A stretch of DNA of 64,000 bases from Strobilurus pachycystidiatus. Its lineage: Eukaryota > Basidiomycota > Agaricomycetes > Agaricales > Physalacriaceae. The stretch covers positions 1,662,560-1,726,559 of the forward strand of contig JAHLMK010000011.1 of the NCBI GenBank assembly GCA_019915135.1. Reading direction: 5' to 3'. The notes beneath the pieces were generated by a model, which searched no databases, was not told where the DNA came from, and was given only the letters and a program-made list of their open reading frames with translations. This document shows, one piece after another, positions 13,326 through 24,780 of the stretch. Within the stretch, counting starts at the first letter, position 1. Every line of letters begins with the position of its first letter. The position numbers and the translations under genes are program-made.

Positions 13326-13500
13326 CATGTGAAGATGGTACGCACCACACACTGCGATGCGATCTCACTTGAGGCTTCGCAAAAGATCGAACGACTTGCA
13401 ACGAAGTTTCACCTGATCGGCGGAAAGCTGGGCTCATTTACTATAGATAGCCAGTTCAACGACCGGATATGCATCCGAAACATGGGAGCAGGCATCGGTG
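13326..13500 (+). repeat. Diverged duplicated module B, copy 1
   Basis: The first 95 or so bases match 22026-22120 well by eye (catgtgaaga, accacacactgc, atgcgat, aagatcgaacga). The remainder up to the shared caggcatc block is weaker. It directly follows module A and ends 187 bases before the start codon of the DUF6534-type gene. Copy 2 lacks an intact gene downstream. Confidence 0.65.
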
Positions 13501-13639
13501 AGCACTGATGGAATTGACAGCCATCAGGAAGAGTCATTGTATTTGGAGCAACCAACATTCTCCACTGGGCAATACACGATACGGCTGCGGCTGTTTGAAT
13601 ATCAGTATGTCTAGGAATAAGCCCGCACCCTTGATTTCA

Positions 13640-13645
13640 TATAAA
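13640..13645 (+). promoter_or_regulatory. TATA box of the DUF6534-type gene
   Basis: TATAAA within catataaagc lies 42 bases before the ATG at 13688 and is followed by a pyrimidine-rich patch (cttcctcagctctc), a normal layout for a fungal core promoter with a very short leader. Assigned from sequence and spacing only. Confidence 0.5.
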
Positions 13646-13687
13646 GCGCATCTTCCTCAGCTCTCTGGGAACACGCCCTCCGACATC

Positions 13688-15128
13688 ATGGCAACTTTCG
13701 CTAGCCTCGGTAAGCAGTCAGCTCACAGGCGCATACGGTTCTGATACGACCCTCCAGGCGCATTGCAAATCGGTACCCTCGTATCGTGCATTTTCTACGG
13801 GGTGACAACAGCCCAGACGTACATTTACTTTACGCGCTTTCCAAAGGACTCACGCGTTCTCAAGTACTTGGTATGTTCACCTTGCGGAGTATCCCGATTG
13901 TAGCTTATCTCCGAACCACAGGTCATGTTCGTGTAGTACGTGTTTACTCTCCGACGAGTCTCCGTTCTTTTCTTGTCGTTAACTTTGCTCCTAGCGCTAG
14001 CGAGACCGCTCATACCGTGTGCATTGGGCATACGTTGTATATCTTTACCATCGTTGATTATGGGAAGGGCATAGGTCATCTGAGGACGGATCCCATACCC
14101 GAGTCATTAGGTGCAACGACCTTCTTCACCGGAGTACTCGCTGCTTGTGGTGCGTGTTCTTACGTTCCGTCGTGGTCATGACACATTCTTAGAGTACAAA
14201 TTAGTCCAAAGCTTCTTTGCGTGGCGGATTTACAGCCTCTCCCGGAGTCTCATCATACCCTGTCTTTGCTGGCTCCTCTCGGCCTTGCGTGTAGCCATCG
14301 CCGTCCTTGTGCTTGTCCTTGGCACAATGCATGTTGCGATATCGGGAATCAATACTAGATGGTCCTGGATACACCCGACCGTCTGGGGTGTGAGCGCTGC
14401 TAACAACATCATACTGGCTACAACATTGATATATTGGCTCTACAAGCAACGGCCCGATAGTGCAAGGTAGGTAGGCTTTGAACAAGAGACTGTTGTGATC
14501 TGAGGGTACAGCGTACCATCATCCGTAGGACTATAACACTCGTCGATACGCTCATCAGATGGACACTAGGCATGTTATTCCGATTGATTTTGTGCACTAT
14601 AAACTAATTCAGTTGTCTTCAGAGACTGGTGTTGTCACGACGTAGGTCAACCGCCGTCTGGCGTCTAGATCCATAGTTTATAAACTTATGATGCTAGGGC
14701 TGCGGATATTGTCACTCTCATCTGTGTATGTTGTCTTTATAGATCTTTCAGGTTGTAAACTAACCTCCTCTGTCAGTCTGTGACAATGCCCAACAATTGT
14801 AAGCTACAGATACAAACGTGATTCAACTACTGATCATTCTCAGATATCTGGCTTGCCTTTTATGTCATGAATGCAAAACGTGAGTTCATACTCAAATCAA
14901 ACACTCCCTCAAACACGCTCAACAATAATACAACAGTTTTTTCAAATGCTCTTTTGGCGAGGTACGTGGAACAGTGGCAGTGGGTCACACCAATTGCTTA
15001 GCCACTTGTTAAACACTGGCAGTCTTAATTCCCGGACAAGTCTTCGCAGCACGGAGAACAATCATAGCATCACGCTTCCTCTGAGTCCACTCTCAACAAC
15101 TCGCACAGTAAGCAACCTTTACCCGTAG
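13688..15128 (+). CDS. DUF6534-type multi-helix membrane protein
   Basis: An integral membrane protein of a family greatly expanded in mushrooms; function unknown. Exons: 13688-13709, 13758-13870, 13922-13935, 13995-14149, 14205-14466, 14505-14569, 14623-14641, 14698-14725, 14777-14798, 14844-14879, 14937-14961 and 15023-15128, in frame for 288 residues. Family-like landmarks appear in order: IGTLVSCIFYGVTTAQTYIY (helix 1), RFPKDSRVLKYLVMFV, ETAHTVCIGHTLY, VQSFFAWRIYSLS, a helix ending in SALRVAIAV, AANNIILATTLIYWLYKQR, a spliced RWTLETG, and WLAFYVMNAKLFSNALLASL before a polar tail. Several exons are only 14-28 nt, and the intron at 14570-14622 begins with GC. The 38 nt intron at 14467-14504 is the least certain junction. 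The gene looks intact. Its upstream modules A and B recur near 22-24.8 kb. Confidence 0.85.
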
Positions 15129-16763
15129 GTCTGAGTGGACACTGAAGATGAGAATAGCCCGGCGATCGCTGGAATAACTCTAGCGCCAGGACTGGGCTCC
15201 GCCAAACGCATAAGGAGGAGGGCCCAATATCATATGAAAGCTCCGGCAGATTGTCAACACATAGCGCGAAATAAGCCTTGCTGGCGGCAGGGAGCCGCCC
15301 CAGTGTCCCATACAGTACTTACCTATCACTTTCTACAATCCGTATCATGTCTGCTATTGTTGACTTGAAGCCTATAATTTCATACCTCACAAAACGGTGG
15401 GAGCGGCGCGCAGCGCTCAGGCCATCCAACAAGCTGCGTGAAAGCAAATCGATATGGTCCAGACCGTGAACCATCGCTCATACGGAGGGCACTTAGCACC
15501 GTGACTGTGTATCTTCTGAGCCGTGACTTTTGTGATCTCTTTGGTGCAAAGAAACACACTGAAAGCAGAGACAGGCCTTTTAGACTGTGGTTTTGGAGCA
15601 CTATAACGCAAAGACGCAATGTCCTCGGACGACGGCAAGTCGCATGCCTGGTTGGACCCATGCCGAATCCTGATTCTGATCCGCCTGCGGCCCGTCCCGC
15701 TATAGCCGTCACCCCCCCTTCTCCCCTCATGGCCGAGTCATAGATGGGAGAACAGAGGTTAAGTCGGAATGCCGAACACATAGATATAATGCGACCTCTT
15801 TTCGGTTGGCAACATAAACAGTAGCGAATGGCGGGTAGTAGGGGCCAATCTGCATATAAGTAATAATGAAGAAAGGGTCAGATCTAATTTGCGCAGAACC
15901 ACGTACTGTGGAACAAAGAGCTCGTTGATATATGCAGCACGTTGCATTTTCATTCAAAATGAAAGACACAATGAGCGATCCCTGCACGCCGCTTGGATTT
16001 GGGACCCAAAGACTGTGCGGCGTCTTTGGGGCGCGTTGCTACAAAACAAAACAACAAACACTTGACGAGGCGAAGGTCGTGTTTGATCATATAAATGGTA
16101 CCGCAATGTTATCGTGAGAGAAATCGATTGTTTCCACCACGAGATGCAAGTTGTCGAGGCGACGCCACAAAACAAGAACAAGAAGATAGGCGCGGCGATC
16201 AAACAGGCAATCAAACGAAAATGAAAGGTCCGGACCCTTATGTCCGCTCCACTCTTTTCCTTTGACCATGACGACGGTATGCGGGCAATACCTCTAGCAG
16301 GTCCACAAAATGCCTCCAGGCGCGGCCACACAAATTTTGGCTGAAGCGTAAGGTGATTGTGCTGCTGTCGTCACTAACGCGCAACAAGGCAAAAGCGTCT
16401 ATTGCACAGGATATTACTAGGCGACAAGATTTACATGTGTAGGAACGGGAGACTGCCGAAATTGAACTGGTCGTGCTGTAAAGCTCTCATGTCGTGTCAT
16501 GGATCCGTTCCTACTCCTGTTGATCCTGAAACATATATATATCCTAAGCCTAATGCTACATTTCCCTTTCGACGTGTGAGTCGTCCCGCCATTCTGCTCC
16601 GACTTTTTTGACGTCTAGTGTGTTGTGATTGTAGATGCGATATCAAGCATCTGTACCTGAAAACGACCAGAATGTACTAACTACGCTGACTAGCCGCTCT
16701 ATGAATCTATGCTACAGGGCAAACTAACAAACATTGTGTTCAGCCTCTCCGTCAGGCCTGAGA
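15129..16763. other. Intergenic region, no gene seen
   Basis: 1.6 kb between the convergent DUF6534-type gene and the SulP transporter. The longest open frame, on the minus strand near 15380-15781, has no hydrophobic pattern, motif or splice support and overlaps others in all frames. Some AT-rich stretches occur near 16530-16560. No RNA gene or repeat was recognised. Confidence 0.45.
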
Positions 16764-19697
16764 CTAGATGGTCGGTGTCAATCCGAACTTCTCCTGCGCC
16801 CACGCGGTCAACGCCTCTCCTTCAATCTGCACTACGACGCTCTGTGTCACCGCCACGACTGCGTTTGAATGACTCCGCAGATCGAACACATCTCCCGACT
16901 TCCGTGTGCGTGGCCGCAATATCCAAAAAAACGCGAACAGACGCGAATGAAGGGTGCGTACCGTCCGATGAGGCATCACAGCTAGCGTGTCCCAAAAAGA
17001 CGGGCGTGTCACGGTTGCTTCGTGGCTAGGCGTGGGACTGGTTGGGGATATCTGCCCGTTGACTACAAAGATGATGCCTAGATTTGATTAGTTGCATGAA
17101 ATGAGCAACCAAAGGTACAGAAGCCTCACCTGAATCAGTTACTCGACCAGGGGGATGAGTAAAAATGCGACCGCCGTTCTGAATGAACCGATCAAGCTCC
17201 GATAAAGGAGGAAATTCAGCTTTATCAGTGGAAGGACCAAGTACGGCAGACGTATCAAAGTCAAACAGGTGAGAGAACTTTCTGAATGCATTTTCCATCG
17301 CCTGGCGGTCCATCGCTTTTCCGTGGGACATCAGCCAACGTCTTCGTGCGGTCAGATTGAAAATTTTACCTGGAGGTTCGTTATTCAATATGATAGACTT
17401 GTTGCGTTGATGTTGACACCACGCCATACATACTCCGCGTGTCCCGAAAACCAATATACCCTTTTCTCCGACCTGCTCCTCGCCATCAAATGCTAGGGGA
17501 ACCTTCGCGCGAGCAAAGTCCGCGTGAAGGCCACTGTGCTTTACCAGCCCGCAGATGACCATTGTACTCTTTTTGAGTTCAAGCTCGCGGACGCAGCGGG
17601 TGAGACAGTGTGCGGCTGTGGTTTCGATGCGGTGTGCACTTGTCAAATCAAGGATCACCAATTCGGTGGGGACTCCCGTGGGGTCAAGGAGTTTTCTCTC
17701 CATCGAGGGCACGGATGCGAAAACTGCCAAGATAGCATCTCAGCCACTGTGAGATCGGATGGGGCTGCAGCTTACAGATATAACCAGAAGAGACGACGAC
17801 GCGCACGTTCATATCCTGCAACAGATCCGAGTCCTCGACAGTGCTAGTGTCATCAGTGCTCTTCTTTCGTATGTTGCTCCACTTGTTCCATGCTGTTGTT
17901 CTCGCCGGCTGTTGGAAGAGAGAATAAGTTACTGGTTTATGTAGGGCCAATAAAACTCTTACCGAGTCACTGACACCATAAATTAGATATACCACCGTCG
18001 CGGCACCAATACCCACCCCAAAGCCTTCCGCAAACCCAAGGAATGTACATGCAGCCAGGGTAGCAATTACGATGGTCCATTCCATCGGCGCAAGTGAAGT
18101 AGAGGTCTCCCACGTTGCCCCTAGAAACAGCTCGATGCCTAGAAATAGCACCATAGATGAGGCAAGAATGGTGGGAACGTATGGCAGCAAAGAGCTCGCG
18201 GAAAAGAACAACCCAATCGTCAGGAGAATGATAAGCGATAGCTCAAATCGCCCGCCTTTTGCGCGAGTGACGTACACAGAGTAAGAGAATTGCTGTAAAA
18301 ATGCTCAAGGACTGTCTGGGATCAAAGAGTACTTCGAACTTACGAGGATGTTAGGTGCGGTGCCGAGAACTCCGGCAAGAATGTTAGCTAGCCCTTGACC
18401 TTACAAGGGGTAGCGACTTGAGTACGCACGAGATCTTTGAGTGACATACATACCTACTAGCTCATGGTTCATGTCGTAGGCAACATCCAGCGAGAAAGCG
18501 AGCGCAGGAACAAAGATTGGCAGATTCAAAACCCTGAAAGAACGTTAGCGCTACTCGTTACATGATAAACTCATACCCAATGATGACGAGAAGAACAATG
18601 TTCTGGGTTGCGCTGTTGAGTGAACGCCACTCCACCAGTCTCTGCTAGGTGGTCAGCTGAATGGTAGACCTGTTGATTGTTGAGACTTACGAAGTCAAAC
18701 AGGCTCCAGTAGTCCCAACTCGAGACAATCCCAACAGATGAAGGCCCAGACTCGACAGTGAAGAGCCAACCTGTGGACACGAGATCTTCTTTCGGCATAT
18801 GTAGCGCTGCAACTGTGATCCAGAACATGACGGGAATACATAGAAGATAGAGAGGGATATAATATGCTGAGCGGACCAGGCCACGCGTCCACGATTCAAC
18901 GGCTTTGGACCGCAAGGTGACGGACAGAATGAAAGCAGGGAAGAACGACGCAGCCAGAATGCCTAGATGTGATTTTGCAAAGAGTGTGGAACCTACATTG
19001 CCCAGCGATAGAGGAGTTGACGAAACAGGAAATGGCAATCCCAGCCCGAGAACAAAGAGGGAGACACCAATGGCACCGATGGCGCCAGTGAGGACGGTGT
19101 GCGGAAAGTATGCCACCTAAACATGAGTCAAATGAACAAAGATCGACTTGGAGAGAGAACGTACGACTGTTCCAAGCCTAATCAATCCTAGGACGATAAA
19201 TGCGAGGCCGGTCAGAAGTGAGGTTAACGCGTATGCCGCCATGACAGTCGGTACCAAACCGGGATGGTCGTCTCCGAGTGCGTCCCGGATGTCACTTGCT
19301 ACTCCTCGGAGAAATGGCAGTATCTCCATCAGCATGGCACCCAGTGCACCTGGAAAGCGTGAACCACCAAGCGTCATAACGATTTGAGAGGCGAGTGTGC
19401 TGCCATAGACGTGAGCTTTGGTCAAGGGCCAGAGTCGGAGGTACTGACCTCATGATGAACATCGACAAGCCTTGCAATTGGATGGTCTTGAATACACCAT
19501 CCGTGGCGGGGAACATGAGAGTTCCAATGGAAACTATGATTGCCTATGAGCTACATGAGAAACAGGAAAGTATCGTAATTAGCACCTGTGTCCAGGATGT
19601 TGAAGAGTGCTCCTAGTATGACCGCAGGAAGGGCGCGATACAGCTGTAGTGAGAACCTTAAAATGAATTTTGAGGAGCGAAATTTGACGACGTCCAT
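16764..19697 (-). CDS. SulP-family transporter with STAS and cyclic-nucleotide-binding-like C-terminus
   Basis: Resembles the fungal SulP/SLC26 subgroup that includes yeast Vsb1 (YGR125W), a vacuolar protein tied to basic amino-acid storage, rather than plasma-membrane sulfate permeases. Exons: 19697-19586, 19533-19449, 19399-19165, 19116-18691, 18641-18577, 18533-18454, 18399-18344, 18292-17963, 17908-17776, 17723-17130 and 17077-16764; 809 residues. SulP membrane domain about 20-470 (ALPAVILGALFNILDT, AYFPHTVLTGAIGAIGVSLF, NLPIFVPALAFSLDVAYDMN). STAS domain follows from about 505 (LVILDLTSAHRIETTAAHCL). A cNMP-like fold comes last (IFTHPPGRVTDSG joined to IIFVVNGQIS). A 54 nt in-frame stretch starting at GGTAAAATTT (about 17370) could be a further intron. 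The N-terminal cytosolic region is much shorter than in yeast; an in-frame TAG lies just upstream, so either the start is as given or a leading exon was missed. Confidence 0.85.
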
Positions 19698-20184
19698 GAT
19701 GATTTGGTGGGACTATGGTGCAGTGACAGGGAAATGTGGGTGGCCACACGGACATGCTGTCGTGCATGGTATGTATAATTTTGAAAAGGTTGCTTCTCTC
19801 AGGGGATTGGCCGTGTAAAAGAAACCACATACCCTCATATGACCTATCGGCGTATCGGCTTCGGCCACGTCACCGTGGGAATTCTCGCAATTCCTGAATC
19901 ATGCAAGAAGCAACGACCATGGATAGAGATCCGTCGATATCGTACTTAGTGCACGTATCTGCTTCTTGCATTCTTGATGTGATTAATTTGATGCTGCCGT
20001 CTCGTTTCATAGTATTGTCCTCCTCGAGCTGTCACAAGATACTGGACAACGCGGGACGGGAGAAACCAGAGAACACCAGGAACACCCGCATTAGGGGGTC
20101 AAATCATGCTATGCTTGGTGGGATCTTGGCCATACTTATTGGACTTGAATCTACACATTACAGTATCCTTCAAACTCCCCCTGA
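19698..20184. other. Divergent promoter region between SulP gene and desaturase
   Basis: 487 bases separate the two start codons, so both promoters should lie here. An upstream non-coding or short N-terminal exon of the SulP gene may also be hidden in it. No strong TATA box or repeat was recognised. Confidence 0.4.
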
Positions 20185-21396
20185 ATGGACACATCTGCCA
20201 AAGTTGAACGAACGAAGCACGCCAACTTGCGCGAAGATGAACCCTCCCTCGACATTGCGTTCAAGGAAGCATTGACCATAACCAACCGACACAAAGGAGT
20301 GAGTGGCGCGTTTATAATAGATCAACACGCAATAACCACGTATTCGACGCGTAGAGGAGCAACATCTGGGGCGCTTCAGCCATTCTGAGCAACTATGCTG
20401 CGATTGCAGGCTGCATCGTGATCTCCGAGTTCTCATTCAAGCAGCTTGCCGGCAGGCCCAGAGCTGGGTGTGCTGTCTACCTCCTGATGAGCCTCGTTAT
20501 CTCATCGCGTCTGCGTGCCTTTGAACATTTGGTGCACGAAGCATCACACAACAATCTTTTCACTGTGCCGCGGGCACACGAGTGGTTCGAATTCACCTAC
20601 GCATTCCCCGTGTTTCGCCTTCTCAAGGTACGTTTAACATTCACGCCCGAGAGATAGACCCACCGACTTCATCATACAGGTCTTCCGCACGCTACATCTC
20701 GAGCACCACCAGTATCTCGGTGATCCAATCCGTGACGCCGATGTTGTTCGTTTCATAGACTATGGGTTCATTGCCGATAAACAAATGTCTGTGGGACGCA
20801 AAACATGGCTCATGTTTGGCCTCCCATTCACGGGGTGGTTCCACTATGAATATGTCAATACGCTCTTCGCCGAGTTCTGGATGCACCGTAGCTGCTATCC
20901 ATCGAAAGTCATCTATTGGCTACTTGTTCTCGCGACGGTTCATTTCTCCGGTAACTGGACCGGCTTCGGATGGTACTACGTCGTCCCGTGGCTGGGTATT
21001 CTGCCCGTGACGCGCTGGTGGGCAGAGTTGGGCGAACATCTGGGGATGGATATGACGGGGCGCTTTGGGAACTCCAGGACAAACGACGGGTTCTGGCAGA
21101 GGTGGTGGATTCACCCCCTCAACGATGGACTTCATGCCGCGCATCATTTGAACAGTCAGGTCCCCTGCTACAGGCTGAGGAAGGCGCAGGCGGAGCTTAT
21201 GGCGGAGAGCAGTGCTTTCCGAGAGAGGACCGTAGTGGCGAATAGTATGTGGGAAACCTTCAGCCAACTCTACACCCACTCTACGATTGTCAAAGATCGG
21301 GTTGAGGGTGTGCATGCCGAATGGAACAACGGGCATCAGATGTGGGCGAAAAAGGGAGAGAAGATGGAACCGGGACTGGAATCACTCAATATATGA
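20185..21396 (+). CDS. Membrane fatty-acid desaturase-like enzyme with three histidine boxes
   Basis: A di-iron membrane enzyme that should desaturate or hydroxylate a lipid chain, acting at the ER with electrons from a cytochrome b5 partner (family knowledge; substrate unknown). Exons 20185-20298, 20355-20627 and 20680-21396 give 367 residues. Histidine boxes are complete: HEASH at 99-103, HLEHH at 135-139 and HAAHH at 281-285. Hydrophobic segments lie at about 45-65, 75-95, 205-220 and 225-240. After box II comes YLGDPIRDADVVRFIDYG, a pattern of the soil-fungus desaturase branch rather than of the delta-9 or delta-12 housekeeping enzymes, which are longer. There is no fused cytochrome b5 domain. 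The gene is divergent from the SulP transporter. It appears intact. A sphingolipid or secondary-metabolite role is possible but not shown. Confidence 0.88.
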
Positions 21397-22025
21397 TACT
21401 TAGATGTATTCGGCTTTTAGGCAGACCACCACCGGCTTTGGAAGTAAGGTCGCACATGAAGCGGCAACTCCAGCCAGCCGGCTAGTATATCTTAGCTTTT
21501 CATTTGTCATCTGTAATTCGGAATTGTAAAGTCGGTTTTGTTACGCTTGCTGTCGCGAAACAGATGGCAAAAGATCACCTTGGGTCCGCTTTCTTACAGG
21601 GCCCGTCGTAAGGTGAGGTTCTTTTAATGCTGATTAGTGTGTGCTTAAAGTTAGTTACTCATTCTGTAGGTACGGAGCTCACTGGCACTCGTCGAAAACA
21701 AGGCGATCAAGTGCATCGCGTCTTCGGTCTGATGTAACTTTGTAAGCTAATGCTAGTACCGCTTCCGCCTATGAAATGATTTGGTGAGCAGTGCATCCGT
21801 CGGAGAGCAAGTCATCTATCTCTCCCTCTGGACCATCTCTCATCACGCTTCCAGAAGACTCGGACGACTCTCTGCAAAGCACTAGCATCCAATGCAACGA
21901 CCCGGTAGTATTCGACTTCCACTAACTGACGGCGGACTCTGCGACTGCACTTCAGTTCAAGGAGCTTCTGCAGAGTGGCCACTTACATTCGAAACGGCAA
22001 CCGGTGACAGTCTTCATTGCCAGTT
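21397..22025. other. Intergenic region with a short coding-like tail
   Basis: 3' flank of the desaturase. From about 21808 to 21929 a plus-strand frame without a start reads like a polar protein tail (SKSSISPSGPSLITLPEDSD and onward to VVFDFH, then TAA). No upstream exon with membrane or domain character was found, so it is best seen as a possible gene remnant. Nothing else is visible. Confidence 0.3.
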
Positions 22026-22210
22026 CATGTGAAGATATTACACACCACACACTGCAATGCGATAACACTTGATGCGTCGCAAAAAGATCGAACGAGTCGG
22101 AAAGAAGTTCTAATCGGATAGATGTCGATTACCATGGATATCAGTTCCACAACTGGGTACGCACTCAGGATCTGCTCTCCGGGTGCATGCTCCACGGGCA
22201 GGCATCAATG
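22026..22210 (+). repeat. Diverged duplicated module B, copy 2
   Basis: Matches 13326-13500. The best match is in the first 95 bases, with blocks such as catgtgaaga, accacacactgc, atgcgat and aagatcgaacga; the shared caggcatc block closes it. In copy 1 a DUF6534-type gene starts 187 bases further on. No intact gene follows here, so the paralogue may have been lost or replaced. Confidence 0.6.
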
Positions 22211-22231
22211 ATTAGGCACACGTAACGCTAC

Positions 22232-22396
22232 AGATTTCGAAAAGCTCCTTCTCTTGTTCCCTCTGAGGTCTTCGAGCTTGATGGTTCTGCTGGCAATGAA
22301 GATTCTCTTTCGGCGCCTGAGCCATATAGCACGTTCGATGGTTCGGGATCTCCGGCTTGCAACAGTGTCTCTCGCGTTGACGAGATGGCAGGCTGA
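22232..22396 (+). pseudogene. Coding-like fragment, possible decayed gene tail
   Basis: A 54-codon frame after a possible splice acceptor (ctacag) reads as a Ser/Pro/acidic tail (SLVPSEVFELDGSAGNEDSL) and ends in TGA. It has no start codon and no recognisable domain. It directly follows module B copy 2 and may be the last exon of a degraded paralogue of the 13688-15128 gene, whose own tail is also polar. Evidence is composition only. Confidence 0.25.
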
Positions 22397-24453
22397 GACA
22401 TCGTAAGATAGGCAGGTAGCGGATGTGAGCGTGTTCGTGCTAGTGGGGTAACTGAATCAGTCCATCGTCTTCTTTAGATCCTGATTTACCTTTGCTGATG
22501 ATGCGTTAAGAACGGTCATAGTATGTGGTGTGGGATCGAACCGTTTCTCCGTGCTGAGATTCTCTCACGCGTCGCTTCATAGCAATTCCAGCACCATCAT
22601 CACCAAGAACTCGAAGACGGACGCCGTAAGCAGAATAAGGGGCCCAGAACCAACTAGCCATGGTACAGGAAGCGCTTTCGTGGAAGCTGGCGTGGGTTTC
22701 CCCAACTGTTAGTATGTTTCCGACTCCAAGGCTCCAACTCCAGTCTCCCACTGTCCATGTGTGATGATCGAAAGAAGTTCTGAATGGCTACAACCAACGT
22801 CGCACCTCATAGGAAGATAGACGGCTCACTCAAAGCAAGCTAGTAGATGATTGTGCAAACTTGCGCAATTCACAACACACAACGATCTTGACGTCCAGCG
22901 GGCGAATGTCTTCCTCGCAGGTTTCGGAAAATCGGGGCGCTGACGGGTGTGGCTGGCCGCTGTGGTCATGGTCAATTTCTTGGTGGCGGTGGGGGGGGGG
23001 GCAATTATGTCCCACTTGGTATGGATACAGTGGGCGTGGTGGTGTTGATGTCCTCTCGGAGGATCAAAGTAAGTCAGCAGTAGTGATGTGATTCTGAAGA
23101 CGAGAGTCTGAGGAGACATGCGACGCGCCTCCCGGCCACAATCGATTTCGGGAAAAGCGCCTCTGACAAGTCAGATGCGGAGAACGAAGCGGTTGCCGGG
23201 GCGGCGGGAGTATCACCGATTCACTATGACGTGCCGATTTAATGCCGACGGATCGATCAAGGATGCACGTGTATGTTGGACGGGAGGTTGCCTTCGTCTT
23301 CTAGAAGTTCTACTACCTACGAGTCCGACGCCGACGCGTCTCCGCTATCCCACGGCCTGTTGAACGACGTGTCCTGCGCGCTTTGAGGTATCCGTGCCAA
23401 GATGAGGACCCGTTGGCGTAAACGGTAAACCACTGGACGTCATGTCCTCCCGCTTCAGGAAACCGAAACGCCCCACACTATAGGACTCACCCAACACTAT
23501 ACCTCCCCGCACCATGCATGTAGCCTAGCCCGCCACGTACCGGACACGTAACGTCCGCAACGTTAATGCGCCTCGTCACACAATGGATGGATCATAAGTT
23601 GGTCGTTGGGTTGATGGATTCGCGTGCGCTCGTTCTGGGAGATGCAGTGCTGAACCTCGATGAATGTATGTTCTTGTGCGTGGCGATGGGAGATGTACGG
23701 GCTGACAACGACACCAGAGTGTTCCTGTAATTCACTTCAAAGATCCTCGTCTATCAGACCCGCCCGATACAACATGGCGCGGCCAACACTAAGCCATTCC
23801 CGGCACCCAGCGCGCTTCGTAGCCGCCTTGTGTACCGTCTTTTGCGCGCGCTGGGATGTGTGGAGGGTGGTGCATAGCGCGGTCTGGCCTTCATCGTGCG
23901 TCACAATCTACATCCCTGGTTCTATATCCTGACGGCGACATTCAATATCATTTTTCTTCGTTGTGGGTTGAATGTGCGTGTCCCTTTATGGCATGCTGCG
24001 TCTGCTGATAGCGATGGTAGAGTATTCGTTAACACGAAGCCAGACGCCAGACACGACACCCTTCGGCGCTCCCAAAAAGTGACGCGCCTCATATAAATTT
24101 GGAGGGAAATAGGCTCGCTGGGTTGGGCGACCCGAATTAGCGTGTGCCACACTCTGCATCCCTTTGCTATATCCTGATGATCACAGCAAAATTTTGTTGG
24201 GTTTGCCTAAATCCCAAGGCTGAAGTCGCCCATCCTCCTCCAATCCGCGATTCGGTCAGGCGAAATTTTTCATTAACGTCCGGCGGTCCAGCCTTCGCGT
24301 GCCCGAGGGATCTCTCTCCCAGCGAGTGTAGATTGAAATTCATGTCAGTCCATCTTCATTCCACGAGCGGTCCTACTGAATCTTACTTCGTTCAGCCTTA
24401 GTCGACTTCCGTGGATCAGGCTCATACACATGAATTGCGGGAAGTATCGTATC
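22397..24453. other. Gene-poor decayed region, no intact gene
   Basis: Two kilobases with only short overlapping frames. A small local duplication is visible: text around 23900-23940 (ctacatccctggttctatatcctga) resembles 24150-24180 (ctgcatccctttgctatatcctga). A run of ten G follows position 22989. No RNA gene or mobile-element terminus was recognised. Confidence 0.4.
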
Positions 24454-24780
24454 GAAGAGTGCCTTCGTAAGATGAACATGCTTTGATAGTCTTGGGGCTG
24501 GGTCGACGTTTCGTGAGTGTCCGTGGTTCGTGGTTCGAAAACGGTAATCGAGTCCCAGCAGACCTTGTTGAAACTGATAGCTGCGCGAGGTAAATAAAGC
24601 TTCAAAGCTCACTGAACTGTCTATAGGCGCTGTACGGTGTTGTCTGCGGGAAGAACATCCGTCAAGATTGGCACAATGTGGGTAAGGTCAACTCGTATAT
24701 GGGACTCCATATATAGGACTTCCCACCTCTTCGCGTCGAGAATTACAGTCCAGTCATTTTGCCACCAAATGCTGATTGTG
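24454..24780 (+). repeat. Diverged duplicated module A, copy 2
   Basis: Second copy of the module at 13010-13280, same orientation, sharing ggggctgggtcgacgtttcg, gaaactgatag, agaacatccgtcaaga and tatatgggactc. About 50 extra bases, starting with catatatagg, precede the closing ctgattgtg block. It lies 0.6 kb upstream of the broken membrane protein gene at 25406. Confidence 0.7.

Noticed and set aside
13995..14000. Alternative acceptor six bases downstream for exon 4 of the DUF6534-type gene
   Set aside because: Using it would drop two residues and break the spacing before ETAHTVCI; the upstream acceptor keeps the family-like spacing.
15380..15781. 133-codon minus-strand frame
   Set aside because: No recognisable motif, no splice sites used, and equally long frames overlap it; composition does not resemble neighbouring genes.
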